A stretch of DNA of 7,553 nucleotides from Verrucomicrobia bacterium 12-59-8 (GCA_002279765.1 NCCR01000230.1:1-7553), one strand, 5' to 3'. Shown: positions 1 through 7,012, numbered from the stretch's first letter. Translations and numbers: made by a program. Notes: generated from the sequence alone by a model not told the origin.

Positions 1-2
1 TG

Positions 3-875
3 CCGTTCAAGGACAAGAAGCCCGACTGGGATGGCTTCACCAAGAGCGTGCGCTGGATGCAGCAATGCGCCGCGCACTATGGCGTGGAGATGGTCTTCGT
101 GCTCAATGCGGACACCGGCTACATCTTTGATCTCAGCAATGAGCTCTATGCTGAAGTACTGAAGCGCTTCCGTGCAGAGTTTCCGGAGCAGCGTTTCATC
201 GCGGGCGTGACGGCACGCGGCGCTGAGAATGACACTGCATTCAAAGCCGAGCGCTACTGGCCGCTGCTGGACATCGCGCAGGAGCATGACAACTGCGAGA
301 TGATGATCATGACCAGCAAGCTGCTCAACACGCTGGAGAATGAGCCGCGACGCGACGCTTATTTCCAGATCGCCGAACATCTCATCCGCCCCGGCATCGC
401 GCATGCGCTGGAGCCTTCCTTCGTGCCTTGGGCCACGCCGTTTGATCCGTGGCTGTTTCATGAGATCGCGCTGCACCCGAGCTATGTCGGCGGCAAGGTC
501 AGCACGCTCGACGAGCCGCACTTCCACTACTGGGCCGCGATGTGCAAGGGGCTGAACCTCCCCTTCTCACCGCACAGCGGTGATGACTACGGCATCGCCA
601 CCGCCATCAAGCTCGGCCTGCCCCTGCTCATCGGCGCCGGTGTCAGCGCCTGCCCGCTCATCTGCGCCGCGCGCGACATGTGGCTGCTCGACAGCGTGGC
701 CGACAAGAAATTCAAGACTGGCACCGGCCGCTTTGACACCCGCGTCTATAAACTCTTCGAAGCCTTCCAGAACACAGCACCGCGCATGTGCTGCACCAAC
801 TCGGCCTCATTGAATCCCCTGAAGCGCATCCTGACTGCAAAGATCTGCGCGGAGAGGATGAAGCAGAGCGCATGA
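3..875 (+). CDS. DapA/NanA-family aldolase-like protein, 5'-partial, probably frameshifted near its 3' end
   Basis: Class I aldolase/lyase-like TIM barrel of the dihydrodipicolinate synthase and N-acetylneuraminate lyase family; the substrate cannot be told. The frame is open to the left edge. The codons before the GTG at 48 read PFKDKKPDWDGFTKSVRW, which fits the family's opening (TPF, then a first helix), so 48 is an internal codon and only about a dozen residues should be missing. Counting from 48, FVLNADTGY (17-25) sits where the family has GTTGE. GGKVS (148-152) supplies the Schiff-base lysine, K150 (codon 495-497). SGDDYGIATAIKLG (177-190) and GAGVSACP (196-203) match the later SGDD and GVIS elements. 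The YNxP tyrosine motif is not visible; the aligned place reads LEPSFVPW. The last 34 residues after Q241 resemble nothing in the family, whereas another frame carries the expected C-terminus (see 770-940). A homologous but non-DHDPS function is likely. Confidence 0.75.
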   Translation, partial: PFKDKKPDWDGFTKSVRWMQQCAAHYGVEMVFVLNADTGYIFDLSNELYAEVLKRFRAEFPEQRFIAGVTARGAENDTAFKAERYWPLLDIAQEHDNCEMMIMTSKLLNTLENEPRRDAYFQIAEHLIRPGIAHALEPSFVPWATPFDPWLFHEIALHPSYVGGKVSTLDEPHFHYWAAMCKGLNLPFSPHSGDDYGIATAIKLGLPLLIGAGVSACPLICAARDMWLLDSVADKKFKTGTGRFDTRVYKLFEAFQNTAPRMCCTNSASLNPLKRILTAKICAERMKQSA

Positions 876-940
876 ACGAGGCGATGCGGAGACCGAAGCG
901 TCTCGCAAAGAAGCTGGGGATTCCTTTGCTTGGAGAGTGA
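770..940 (+). pseudogene. Out-of-frame C-terminal remnant of the DapA-family gene
   Basis: From 770 the frame one base back from the upstream gene reads EHSTAHVLHQLGLIESPEAH, then an acidic helix, then RRPKRLAKKLGIPLLGE, and stops with TGA at 938-940. This resembles the C-terminal helices of DapA-family proteins (small residues and helix, then LGL, then a Pro-containing linker and a terminal helix ending in a basic stretch and LGI). The in-frame tail that ends at 875 (NTAPRMCCTNSASL...) has no such character. By eye the join also lacks roughly ten residues seen in relatives between the two halves, so the lesion may be a small deletion rather than a single-base slip. It could be a true pseudogene or a sequencing or assembly error. 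Confidence 0.65.
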
Positions 941-968
941 TACGGGCTGCAAGCCTGAATCACTCTCC
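932..968. terminator. Shared hairpin between convergent genes
   Basis: Perfect 10-bp arms GGAGAGTGAT (932-941) and ATCACTCTCC (959-968). The stem continues inward after one A-A mismatch with C-G, G-T, G-C, G-C, C-G and T-A pairs around a GCA loop (949-951). The left arm contains the stop codon of the plus-strand C-terminal frame (938-940), and the right arm contains the folP stop codon (960-962 on the minus strand). No T-run follows on either strand, so it is not a classical intrinsic terminator. A bidirectional 3'-end or mRNA-stabilising hairpin is inferred. Confidence 0.6.
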
Positions 969-1799
969 ACCCAAAATCGCCTCCATCATCCGCAACGCCT
1001 CCCGATTCGGCTTCACGTCATGAACGCGCACAATGCGTGCTCCATGTTCCCGTGCATAGGCGCTGAGGGCGATGGTGGGCCAGAAGCGGTCTTCCATGGC
1101 GTCGGAGTGCATGACGCGGGCGATCATGGATTTGCGCGAGACACCGACGAGGAGGGGGCGCTGGGCGGCGAGCTGCGGCAGCTCGCGCATGAGGGTGAGA
1201 TTGTGCTCCAGGGTTTTGCCGAAGCCGAAGCCGGGGTCGAGCACGATGCGCTCTGGCGCGATGCCTTCGTTTTCGAGCACGCGCAGGCGGCTTGCAAAGT
1301 AGTCCCGCACGGCGGTGACAACATCGTCGTACTGCGGATGGGCCTGCATGGTCTGGGGCGTGCCGGTCATGTGCATGACGACGAGGCCCGCCTTGGATTC
1401 CGCAGCGACGCGCGGCATGGCGGCGTCACCGCGCAAGCCAGTAACGTCGTTGATGATGTCGGCCCCGGCATCGAGCGCGGCACGGGCGACGGAGGCTTTC
1501 ATGGTATCAATGGAAATGAGCGCCTTTGTCTGAGAGCGCACGGCGCGGATCACGGGCAGCACGCGGCGGAGTTCCTCCGTTTCATCCACGGGCTCGGCTC
1601 CTGGGCGGGTGGATTCACCGCCAACGTCCAGAATGTCCGCGCCTTCAGCCAGCAGCGTGAAGGCATGCTCCACGGCACGGCCAGGATCGTTGAAGCGGCC
1701 GCCGTCGGAAAAGCTGTCGGGCGTGACGTTGACGATGCCCATGATGAGGCCGCGATGGGTGAGATCGAGGTCGTGGTTGCCGAATTGCCAGCGGAACAT
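960..1799 (-). CDS. folP: Dihydropteroate synthase
   Basis: Cytoplasmic folate enzyme that condenses 6-hydroxymethyl-7,8-dihydropterin diphosphate with p-aminobenzoate to give 7,8-dihydropteroate; the target of sulfonamides. From the ATG at 1799 the protein is 279 residues, normal for the family. Motifs in order: MGIVNVTPDSFSDGG (20-34), GADILDVGGESTRPGA (53-68), SIDT (96-99), INDVTG (116-121), VVMHMTGTPQTMQ (140-152), DPGFGFGKTLEHN (188-200), VGVSRKS (218-224) and the terminal RVHDV (258-262). All the usual pterin and sulfate/pABA loop signatures are present, so it should be active. The frame is open to an ATG at 1919, but those 40 extra residues are unconserved in character and would leave no promoter space before the divergent gene at 1926, so I prefer 1799. 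Neither start has a Shine-Dalgarno sequence. No other folate gene is in view. Confidence 0.95.
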   Translation of the reverse strand: MFRWQFGNHDLDLTHRGLIMGIVNVTPDSFSDGGRFNDPGRAVEHAFTLLAEGADILDVGGESTRPGAEPVDETEELRRVLPVIRAVRSQTKALISIDTMKASVARAALDAGADIINDVTGLRGDAAMPRVAAESKAGLVVMHMTGTPQTMQAHPQYDDVVTAVRDYFASRLRVLENEGIAPERIVLDPGFGFGKTLEHNLTLMRELPQLAAQRPLLVGVSRKSMIARVMHSDAMEDRFWPTIALSAYAREHGARIVRVHDVKPNREALRMMEAILGGE

Positions 1800-1925
1800 G
1801 GGAGGTGCGGACGGCTCTGCCCGGTGCCGGGTAAGTTGAATTGGATCAGGCCTGCGCCAAGTGGAAAAGTACGCTGAAAAAGAGCCGGGAGCATTGCCCG
1901 CGCCGCTTTCCCGCTGCATGGTTTG

Positions 1926-3377
1926 ATGATGAAGCTCAACCCGGCCACCCTGCTGATCATTCTCCTCGCGCTCGGAGGTGCGGCGGCATTGTTACTGACG
2001 GGGGTCAAACCGCAACCACCGCCTGAAGCAGCTGTGAAAGTGGAAGCGGCTCCGATCGACGTCACCAACAGTACGGTGGAAGATCTCAAGAAGCAGATCA
2101 TCCTGCTGGAAGGTCAGATCGAGTACCTCCAGGGCCAGAATGACGCCCTGAAGGATGAGAATGCACAGATGATTCAGAAGCTCGGCATGCTGGGTATGAA
2201 GGACGCGCCGAAGATGTCCCTGAAGGATGATGATGTGGCCCCTGACTTTGTGGGCATGGGTTTGGAAATGATGAAAATGCGCAAGCTGCACGCGCTGCCG
2301 CTGGTGACGACGTCGGTGAGTCAGGAGGAAGTGGAAAAAGTGATCCTGACTTGGCTGAAACGCCAGCAGCCGAATGAAGAAGGCAAGAAACTTGCGCGCG
2401 GACTCGCAGCTCTGGGCTGGATTCCCGAAGCGATCGACCCGCTGCCGCTACGCGCCGCACTGCTGGCCCGCCAGTTGGGCGGCTGGTATGACGATGAGTC
2501 GGAGACCATGTTCACCATTGATCCCTCCACAGCTTCCGGCCCTGCGGTGACCTCGAACGAGCCCCTTGGGATCGCCTTCGGGCAACTGCTGCGCGAGTAC
2601 GGCAGCATTTTGTACCAACCACAGCATGGCCCCATGAAGACTGACATGCGGCTGGCGCGGGATTCGTTAATCGCAGGAGATGCTGCGCTCACTCGCTTCC
2701 TTCATTCACTGCAAAACCCGGCGTCTGAACTGAAGGACGATCTGCCTGCGGAGGACCCGGATCATCCGCTGAACCAGGTGCCTATGCCGGCTTATCTACG
2801 AGAACTCGCGCTGTTCCCCTTTAACCGAGGCTTTGATTTTGCCCAAACGCTGCACAGCGCCGGTAATTTTGCCCAGCTCAATGCCGCCTACAGCCGCCCG
2901 CCCATCAGCACAGCGGAGGTCATCGAACCGGAAATGTATCTTGATCCTGAACGTCTCGCACCGGTCGAAATCCAATTGGATGAAGTGAAGCTCAAGGGCG
3001 TGCTGCCGTATCTCGATGACTGCCTCGGCAAATTCGCCTGTGTGACCGCCCTGCGCACCTACAACACCGATGAAGACGCCGCGCTCGGCGCACGCGGCCT
3101 CTTGGCGGATCGTCTGCTGGCCTGGGTGGCAGATGGCGGAGCCAAGCGTGACCACGCTGCATGGCAGACGCTGTTCATGGACAAATCCTCTGCCGATGCC
3201 TTTTACAAAGCGATGCTCAGCTCTTTGAAGCAGCGCTACGAGACCAAGGGTGAAAGCGAATTCACCGCGCAGGGCCGGTTTGTCAGCCTATTGCGCAATC
3301 GCGACGACGCGGGTGTCGTGTTGATTGAGGCGGCTAGCGAGGAAGCCAGGGCCGCATTGAAACTTTTGATGAAGTGA
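1926..3377 (+). CDS. Membrane-anchored coiled-coil protein with a degenerate metallopeptidase-like domain
   Basis: Function not established. The 483-residue protein starts with a hydrophobic segment (about 5-26) that fits an uncleaved anchor or signal, a Pro-rich linker, then a coiled coil (about 50-89, with heptad-like [16 protein letters not shown]). The remainder follows the layout of bacterial gluzincin-like putative zinc peptidases as I remember them: ALGWIP (162-167), GGWYDDESE (185-193, usually GFYDP), an active helix, an ARxxL.EGDA helix, a PPxSTEQxLHPEKY segment, and a late GxxxDRxL segment (about 390-397). At the metal sites the residues differ: the HExxH position reads FGQLL (218-222), EGDA reads AGDA (250-253) and HPE reads EPE (334-336). 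It may therefore be a non-catalytic pseudo-peptidase. Starts at 1923 (TTG), 1926 or 1929 are all possible; none has a good ribosome site. It heads a tightly packed five-gene cluster. Confidence 0.8.
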   Translation: MMKLNPATLLIILLALGGAAALLLTGVKPQPPPEAAVKVEAAPIDVTNSTVEDLKKQIILLEGQIEYLQGQNDALKDENAQMIQKLGMLGMKDAPKMSLKDDDVAPDFVGMGLEMMKMRKLHALPLVTTSVSQEEVEKVILTWLKRQQPNEEGKKLARGLAALGWIPEAIDPLPLRAALLARQLGGWYDDESETMFTIDPSTASGPAVTSNEPLGIAFGQLLREYGSILYQPQHGPMKTDMRLARDSLIAGDAALTRFLHSLQNPASELKDDLPAEDPDHPLNQVPMPAYLRELALFPFNRGFDFAQTLHSAGNFAQLNAAYSRPPISTAEVIEPEMYLDPERLAPVEIQLDEVKLKGVLPYLDDCLGKFACVTALRTYNTDEDAALGARGLLADRLLAWVADGGAKRDHAAWQTLFMDKSSADAFYKAMLSSLKQRYETKGESEFTAQGRFVSLLRNRDDAGVVLIEAASEEARAALKLLMK

Positions 3378-3655
3378 TGACCGCAAAAAATGTTCTCTAT
3401 TCAGGCCGCGTCCAGGGCGTGGGCTTTCGCTACAGCACGAAGCGCATTGCCTCGGGCTTTGATGTGACCGGGTGGATCAAAAATCTGCCCGATGGTCGCG
3501 TGGAATTGCTGGCGCAGGCATTGGAAGCCGATGAACTCGAGGCCTTCCTGGAAGACATCCAGCAGAGCAGCCTGAGCTCCCATATTAGACAGCGCGAGGT
3601 CAATGCCATTGCCGCCCAGCCAAACTTGCGTGGATTCAGCATTCTGCGTGATTAA
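3377..3655 (+). CDS. acyP: Acylphosphatase
   Basis: Small cytoplasmic enzyme that hydrolyses acyl phosphates such as 1,3-bisphosphoglycerate or carbamoyl phosphate to a carboxylate and phosphate. The 92-residue length is typical. The phosphate-binding loop [10 protein letters not shown] (9-18) carries the catalytic arginine R18, and [12 protein letters not shown] (32-43) carries the catalytic asparagine N36. The end, RGFSILRD, matches the usual final strand. Its ATG overlaps the previous stop by one base (TGATG, 3375-3379), so translational coupling is likely; a GTG at 3374 would also work. The family normally serves as general metabolic housekeeping, so its place between an anchored peptidase-like protein and an ABC transporter is unusual. 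Confidence 0.93.
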   Translation: MTAKNVLYSGRVQGVGFRYSTKRIASGFDVTGWIKNLPDGRVELLAQALEADELEAFLEDIQQSSLSSHIRQREVNAIAAQPNLRGFSILRD

Positions 3656-3670
3656 CTTGTCCCAACCCGT

Positions 3671-4534
3671 ATGAGCGCCAAGCCCGCCGTTTCCGTCAAC
3701 CATCTGACCAAGGTCTTTAAAGGCAGCCTTGGCAAAGGTGCCTTCCGCGCAGTGCATGATGTGTCATTCACGGTGAAAGCCGGAGAGGTCTATGGCCTCA
3801 TCGGCCCCAATGGATCCGGCAAGTCCACCACGATGAAGGTCATTCTAGGGCTGCTGAACGCGACTGAGGGCGACACCCGCATCTTCGGCATTCCGAGCAC
3901 GGAAGTGGCCAGCCGCCGCAGCGTGGGCTTCCTGCCGGAGAATCCGTATTTCTACAAGCACCTAAACGGACGCGAAACCCTGCACTTCTATGGCAAGCTG
4001 TGCGGCATGGGCGGTGATCAGTTGAAATCCCGTGCGGAGGAAATGCTGGCGCTGACCGGTCTGGAAGACGCGGCGACGCGGAGGGTGGGTGGTTATTCCA
4101 AAGGCATGCTGCAACGACTCGGCCTGGCGCAGGCCTTGATCCATGAGCCGCAGCTGCTTGTGCTGGATGAACCCACCGCAGGCGTGGACCCCTCCGGCTC
4201 ACGGATCATCCGCGACCTGATCATCGAGTTCCGCACACGCGGCATCACCGTGCTGGTGACTTCGCATCTGCTGGAGCAGATGCAGGAGGTGTGCGACCGC
4301 GTGGGCATCATGGCGCACGGACGCATGGTGCGCGAAGGACGGTTGGACGAGCTGATCGCCGTAGAAAACCAAACTGAGATGGTACTGGAAAACGCCTCCC
4401 CTGCCCTCCTGGCCAAAATTGATGCCTTGGTGAAAGCCGAAGGCGGCGGCACGCGCCTGCTGCGCAGCGGCCACCCGCGCACGACGCTAGAGCGCCTGTT
4501 TCTCGAAGCCACCAACGAGCCGAAAAAACCATGA
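3671..4534 (+). CDS. ABC transporter ATP-binding protein, NatA/ABC-2 type
   Basis: The 287-residue ATPase subunit of an ABC-2 transporter, driving the membrane protein encoded just downstream. Walker A is GPNGSGKST (45-53). The Q-loop region reads GFLPENPYFY (86-95), with Glu in the Gln place, a common variant in NatA/CcmA-like ATPases. The signature is YSKGMLQR (142-149), shorter in character than LSGGQ but usual for this group. Walker B is LLVLDEPTAGVDP (162-174), and the switch histidine is H199 in TSHLL. A C-terminal extension (about 230-287) follows the core and is typical of exporters of this type. It starts 15 bp after acyP with no Shine-Dalgarno sequence (CCCAACCCGT before ATG) and its end overlaps the next gene by ATGA. 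The substrate is unknown; export is more likely than import, because no solute-binding protein is present. Confidence 0.93.
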   Translation: MSAKPAVSVNHLTKVFKGSLGKGAFRAVHDVSFTVKAGEVYGLIGPNGSGKSTTMKVILGLLNATEGDTRIFGIPSTEVASRRSVGFLPENPYFYKHLNGRETLHFYGKLCGMGGDQLKSRAEEMLALTGLEDAATRRVGGYSKGMLQRLGLAQALIHEPQLLVLDEPTAGVDPSGSRIIRDLIIEFRTRGITVLVTSHLLEQMQEVCDRVGIMAHGRMVREGRLDELIAVENQTEMVLENASPALLAKIDALVKAEGGGTRLLRSGHPRTTLERLFLEATNEPKKP

Positions 4535-5454
4535 GTGCAACCTCTCCAAGTTCTACCGCTGTCAGCGTGGCCCCGGTGCGCTTCTCGCCGCGGCGCGTGT
4601 GGACGCTGGCCTATGCGACGATGACGCAACTGATGAGGATGAAGATCCTGCCCTTCCTTCTGCTGTTTTGCGCGCTTGTGGCAGCCATGGGTTTTGGCTT
4701 TTCCGTCATCAATCCCGAGCAGCAGCTCAGCCAGTTCAAGACCATGTCCTTGGGCGTCCTGCAGGTTTTCAGCCTCGTGTTCGGCATTGTCGCCACCGCC
4801 CTGCTGCTGCCGAAAGATCTGGAGGACCGCACTCTGTACACCATCCTCTCAAAGCCGGTGCCGCGCTTTGACTACGTGCTCGGAAAGCTGCTCGGCGTGC
4901 TGATGCTCATCGCCTCAGGCCTGGTCATCATTGATGCAGTGCTGAGCCTCATCTTGTGGATGCAGCAATCCATGCTGTTCGACGCTGCCGTGGCCCAGCT
5001 TCACACGGAAAAGCAGGACACCCCCGAAGTGGTGGCGCAGATGCGCGAGATCGTGACCAGGCAGGGGCTGACATGGAACCTGCACTGGGCGGTGTGGGCT
5101 ATTTTCCTGAAGGCCGCCGTGGTGACGACGGTTGCTTTGCTGCTGTCATGCATCGCGAGTTCGACGCTGTTCACCATTGTGATCACCTTTTGCATCACCA
5201 TCATCGGCCATGGTCATGCAATGATACGTGAGTTCGTGTTCCAGCCCAATCTCGGGAGCACCTCCTCTCGCATCGCATCTTTTCTGCTGGCCGCGATCTG
5301 CCCGGACCTGGCGCAATTCGACGTCGTTGACAGCGTGGCCAACGGCGAGATCGTGCCCTGGGCAGCGGTGGGTGAAATGACCGGCATCGCAGCGCTCTAC
5401 ATGACTGTTTACCTCTTCGTCACTCATCTGGTCTTTGTGGAGAAAGAACTATGA
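4531..5454 (+). CDS. ABC-2 type transporter permease
   Basis: The 307-residue integral membrane subunit partnering the upstream ATPase. Hydrophobic segments lie at about 39-60, 73-93, 119-143, 188-210, 211-227 and 279-303, giving five or six spans. After the second segment comes the cytoplasmic stretch PKDLEDRTLYTILSKPVPR (94-112) followed by YVLGKLLG, a recognisable ABC-2 permease element that is thought to contact the ATPase. A hydrophilic loop of about 40 residues (150-185) lies between spans three and four. The first 20 residues are Ser/Ala-rich and probably cytoplasmic. The start codon shares ATGA with the ATPase stop and the stop shares ATGA with the next start, so the subunits are probably made in step. 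The substrate cannot be read from the sequence. Confidence 0.9.
   Translation: MSATSPSSTAVSVAPVRFSPRRVWTLAYATMTQLMRMKILPFLLLFCALVAAMGFGFSVINPEQQLSQFKTMSLGVLQVFSLVFGIVATALLLPKDLEDRTLYTILSKPVPRFDYVLGKLLGVLMLIASGLVIIDAVLSLILWMQQSMLFDAAVAQLHTEKQDTPEVVAQMREIVTRQGLTWNLHWAVWAIFLKAAVVTTVALLLSCIASSTLFTIVITFCITIIGHGHAMIREFVFQPNLGSTSSRIASFLLAAICPDLAQFDVVDSVANGEIVPWAAVGEMTGIAALYMTVYLFVTHLVFVEKEL
5439..5442 (+). promoter_or_regulatory. Shine-Dalgarno site of the TPR-like gene
   Basis: GGAG eight bases before the ATG at 5451, within the end of the permease gene. It is the only clear Shine-Dalgarno sequence before any gene in this window and it fixes the start of the downstream gene. Confidence 0.5.
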
Positions 5455-6242
5455 AACGAAAACTCCAGGCTGCCGCCGTGCTGCTGGTCTTCGGCTTGCT
5501 GAAACTGCCGCTGGAGCAGCGGGTGACGCATGATCTGCGCACGATGCATCTGGTGGATGAGCCCCTGCACCTGGGCGTGAAAGGGAACATGGGGCAGATG
5601 GGCCTCGCAGCAGCATTTGGCGGTTTGCGCGGACTGATCGCCACCATTTTTCAACTGCGCGCCCATGTGGAGTTCACCCGCGTGAACTGGGCGCAGGTGG
5701 ACAAATACTATGGGTTTGTGACGGAGTTGCAGCCACGCAATGCCCGCTACTGGGAGGAGGCGTCATGGCACATGGCCTACAATGCAGCCTCCTACTATTT
5801 GTACAACCAGGAGCTGAAACCGGGGCTGAGGGGGCAGTTGTTCCATGACTATCTGCAGCGTGGCATCGACATTCTGGACGAGGGACTGAAGTTCCTCCCA
5901 GACAATCCGCGGCTCTGGCAAAAGCTGGGAGATCTGCACTGGAACCGCACCAAAGACTTCAAAGCCTCAGGAGACGCCTACAGAAACTCGTTCCAGCATG
6001 GCGGTCTGAATTTCACCGAGCGCTTCGCTGGCTACGCCTATGCGCAGTCAAGCGACCCTGCCTCGTGGGCCAAGGGTTACGAAATTTTGAAAAAGCTCTA
6101 CGACGAGAAAAAGGCCACTCCCGGATTGATCGAATTCCTCAAGATGCTGGAACAAAACCTCCACATCCCCTCATCACAGCGCATTCCCGACGCAGCTCCG
6201 GTCAGAATCTCCCCGAATCCCCAGGCAGGCCCCCTACGTTGA
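5451..6242 (+). CDS. Membrane-anchored TPR-like protein linked to the ABC transporter
   Basis: I do not recognise a named family. The 263-residue protein begins MKRKLQAAAVLLVFGLLKLP, a basic then hydrophobic segment that fits an N-terminal anchor or signal. A second apolar stretch, GLAAAFGGLRGLIATIFQLRA (51-71), could be a membrane-embedded or hinge helix. From about 75 the protein is helical with TPR-like spacing: VDKYYGFVTELQPRNARYWE (83-102), and YLQRGIDILDEGLKFLPDNP (134-153) followed by LWQKLGDLHW (155-164). A later helix pair holds SWAKGYEILKKLYDE (205-219). The C-terminus is Pro-rich. The gene overlaps the permease stop by ATGA and has a GGAG site, so it belongs with the transporter, perhaps as a scaffold that recruits or senses a partner. 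That role is inferred from position and repeats alone. Confidence 0.85.
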   Translation: MKRKLQAAAVLLVFGLLKLPLEQRVTHDLRTMHLVDEPLHLGVKGNMGQMGLAAAFGGLRGLIATIFQLRAHVEFTRVNWAQVDKYYGFVTELQPRNARYWEEASWHMAYNAASYYLYNQELKPGLRGQLFHDYLQRGIDILDEGLKFLPDNPRLWQKLGDLHWNRTKDFKASGDAYRNSFQHGGLNFTERFAGYAYAQSSDPASWAKGYEILKKLYDEKKATPGLIEFLKMLEQNLHIPSSQRIPDAAPVRISPNPQAGPLR

Positions 6243-6257
6243 TAGGCTGGCAGCCTA
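6243..6257 (+). terminator. Short hairpin after the transporter operon
   Basis: TAGGCT (6243-6248) and AGCCTA (6252-6257) form a perfect 6-bp stem around GGC, starting on the base after the stop codon of the TPR-like gene. No T-run follows, so it is a weak candidate for the operon's 3' end; it separates the operon from the rex promoter region. Confidence 0.3.
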
Positions 6258-6263
6258 GCCCGG

Positions 6264-6292
6264 TTGACATTCGTCACTTTCGGGTGAAATTT
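6264..6292 (+). promoter_or_regulatory. Possible rex promoter
   Basis: A perfect TTGACA (6264-6269) is followed after 17 bases by AAATTT (6287-6292), a poor match to TATAAT. Spacing suits a sigma-70 promoter, and it lies in the 66-bp gap before rex, but the -10 box is weak and the initiation point would be only a few bases before the start codon. Confidence 0.3.
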
Positions 6293-6295
6293 CAC
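6284..6295. promoter_or_regulatory. Perfect palindrome before rex, possible Rex operator
   Basis: GTGAAATTTCAC is a perfect 12-bp palindrome ending 13 bases before the rex ATG and overlapping the candidate -10 box. Known Rex operators have the form TTGTGA-N6-TCACAA. Here the GTGA and TCAC half-sites are present but separated by four bases, not six, and the outer TT/AA are absent. Autoregulation by Rex is a reasonable guess; another regulator is possible. Confidence 0.4.
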
Positions 6296-6308
6296 ATTGT
6301 TCCAACCA

Positions 6309-6926
6309 ATGCCAGCCAAAATAGACATTCCCCGCAAGTCGATCTACCGCTTGTCGATCTACCAGCGCTGCCTCCAGCGCCTGCGTGAGAACCAGGTGGA
6401 CACCGTGTCCTCTGCCGCCCTGGCCAAGGCAGCCGGGGTTAAGTCCACCCAGTTGCGCAAAGATCTGGCATATTTCGGCCAGCTTGGCACCCGTGGTCTG
6501 GGATACAATGTGGACGCACTCAGCGGCACAATCGGGGATGTGCTAGGGCAGAACAAACTGCAGCCCGTCATTCTGGTTGGCGTCGGTAATCTCGGCTCGG
6601 CGCTGCTGCGCTACGGCGGTTTCCGCAAAGAAGGCTTCGAAGTCGCGGCAGCGTTCGATCTCGCGCCACGCAAGCTGCCTCAGGTGAATGTGCCGGTGCT
6701 GGCGATGGCTGACATGGCGGACTTCATCCGCCGTCAGAACGTGAAAATGGCCATCCTGACGGTGCCCGCCAGCAACGCGCAGTCCGTGGTCAATGATCTG
6801 GTGCAGCACGGCATCCAAGCCATCCTGAACTTCTCTCCCACCGTCCTCGACGTGCCGGAGCACGTCGTGGTGAACAGCGTCGATTTGGCCGTGGAACTGG
6901 AGAATCTAAGCTACTTCATTCGCTAA
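6309..6926 (+). CDS. rex: Redox-sensing transcriptional repressor Rex
   Basis: Homodimeric repressor that binds DNA when NADH/NAD+ is low and leaves it when NADH rises, controlling fermentation and respiration genes. The protein is 205 residues from ATG, close to the usual 210. An N-terminal winged helix contains LSIYQRCLQRLRENQ (15-29), VSSAALAKAAGVKSTQLRKD (33-52) and YFGQLGTRGLGYNV (55-68), the last two being hallmark DNA-recognition and wing segments. A Rossmann domain follows with VGVGNLGSALL (90-100), the GxGxxG loop, and AAFD, whose D117 should contact the adenosine ribose. The end, LENLSYFIR, fits the swapped C-terminal helix. A TTG at 6297 would add four residues; ATG 6309 is preferred. 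No Shine-Dalgarno sequence is present (TTCCAACCA before ATG). It is a single gene with its own upstream region, so it is probably not part of the transporter operon. Confidence 0.95.
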   Translation: MPAKIDIPRKSIYRLSIYQRCLQRLRENQVDTVSSAALAKAAGVKSTQLRKDLAYFGQLGTRGLGYNVDALSGTIGDVLGQNKLQPVILVGVGNLGSALLRYGGFRKEGFEVAAAFDLAPRKLPQVNVPVLAMADMADFIRRQNVKMAILTVPASNAQSVVNDLVQHGIQAILNFSPTVLDVPEHVVVNSVDLAVELENLSYFIR

Positions 6927-7012
6927 TTTTTTGCATGCTGCCGCTGTAAATGAGTTGAAGCAAACCCGCTGCGACCTGCGTTGATGTCGGGATCCATCAC
7001 CGACCATCAACC

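Noticed and set aside
930..1877. Long plus-strand open frame of 315 codons opposite folP
   Set aside because: It is the antisense shadow of folP; its composition is Gly/His/Arg-rich with no recognisable domain, while the minus strand carries every DHPS motif.
1800..1919. 40-residue N-terminal extension of folP
   Set aside because: No family similarity, no ribosome site, and it would consume the whole divergent intergenic region.
1550..2101. Minus-strand open frame of 183 codons spanning folP start and the next gene
   Set aside because: Overlaps two well-supported genes and shows low-complexity Ser/Pro/Ala content with no motif.
6927..7012. T-run after the rex stop as an intrinsic terminator, and a promoter for the last gene
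   Set aside because: The run of Ts lacks a preceding GC-rich hairpin, and no pair of -35/-10 boxes with proper spacing could be found.
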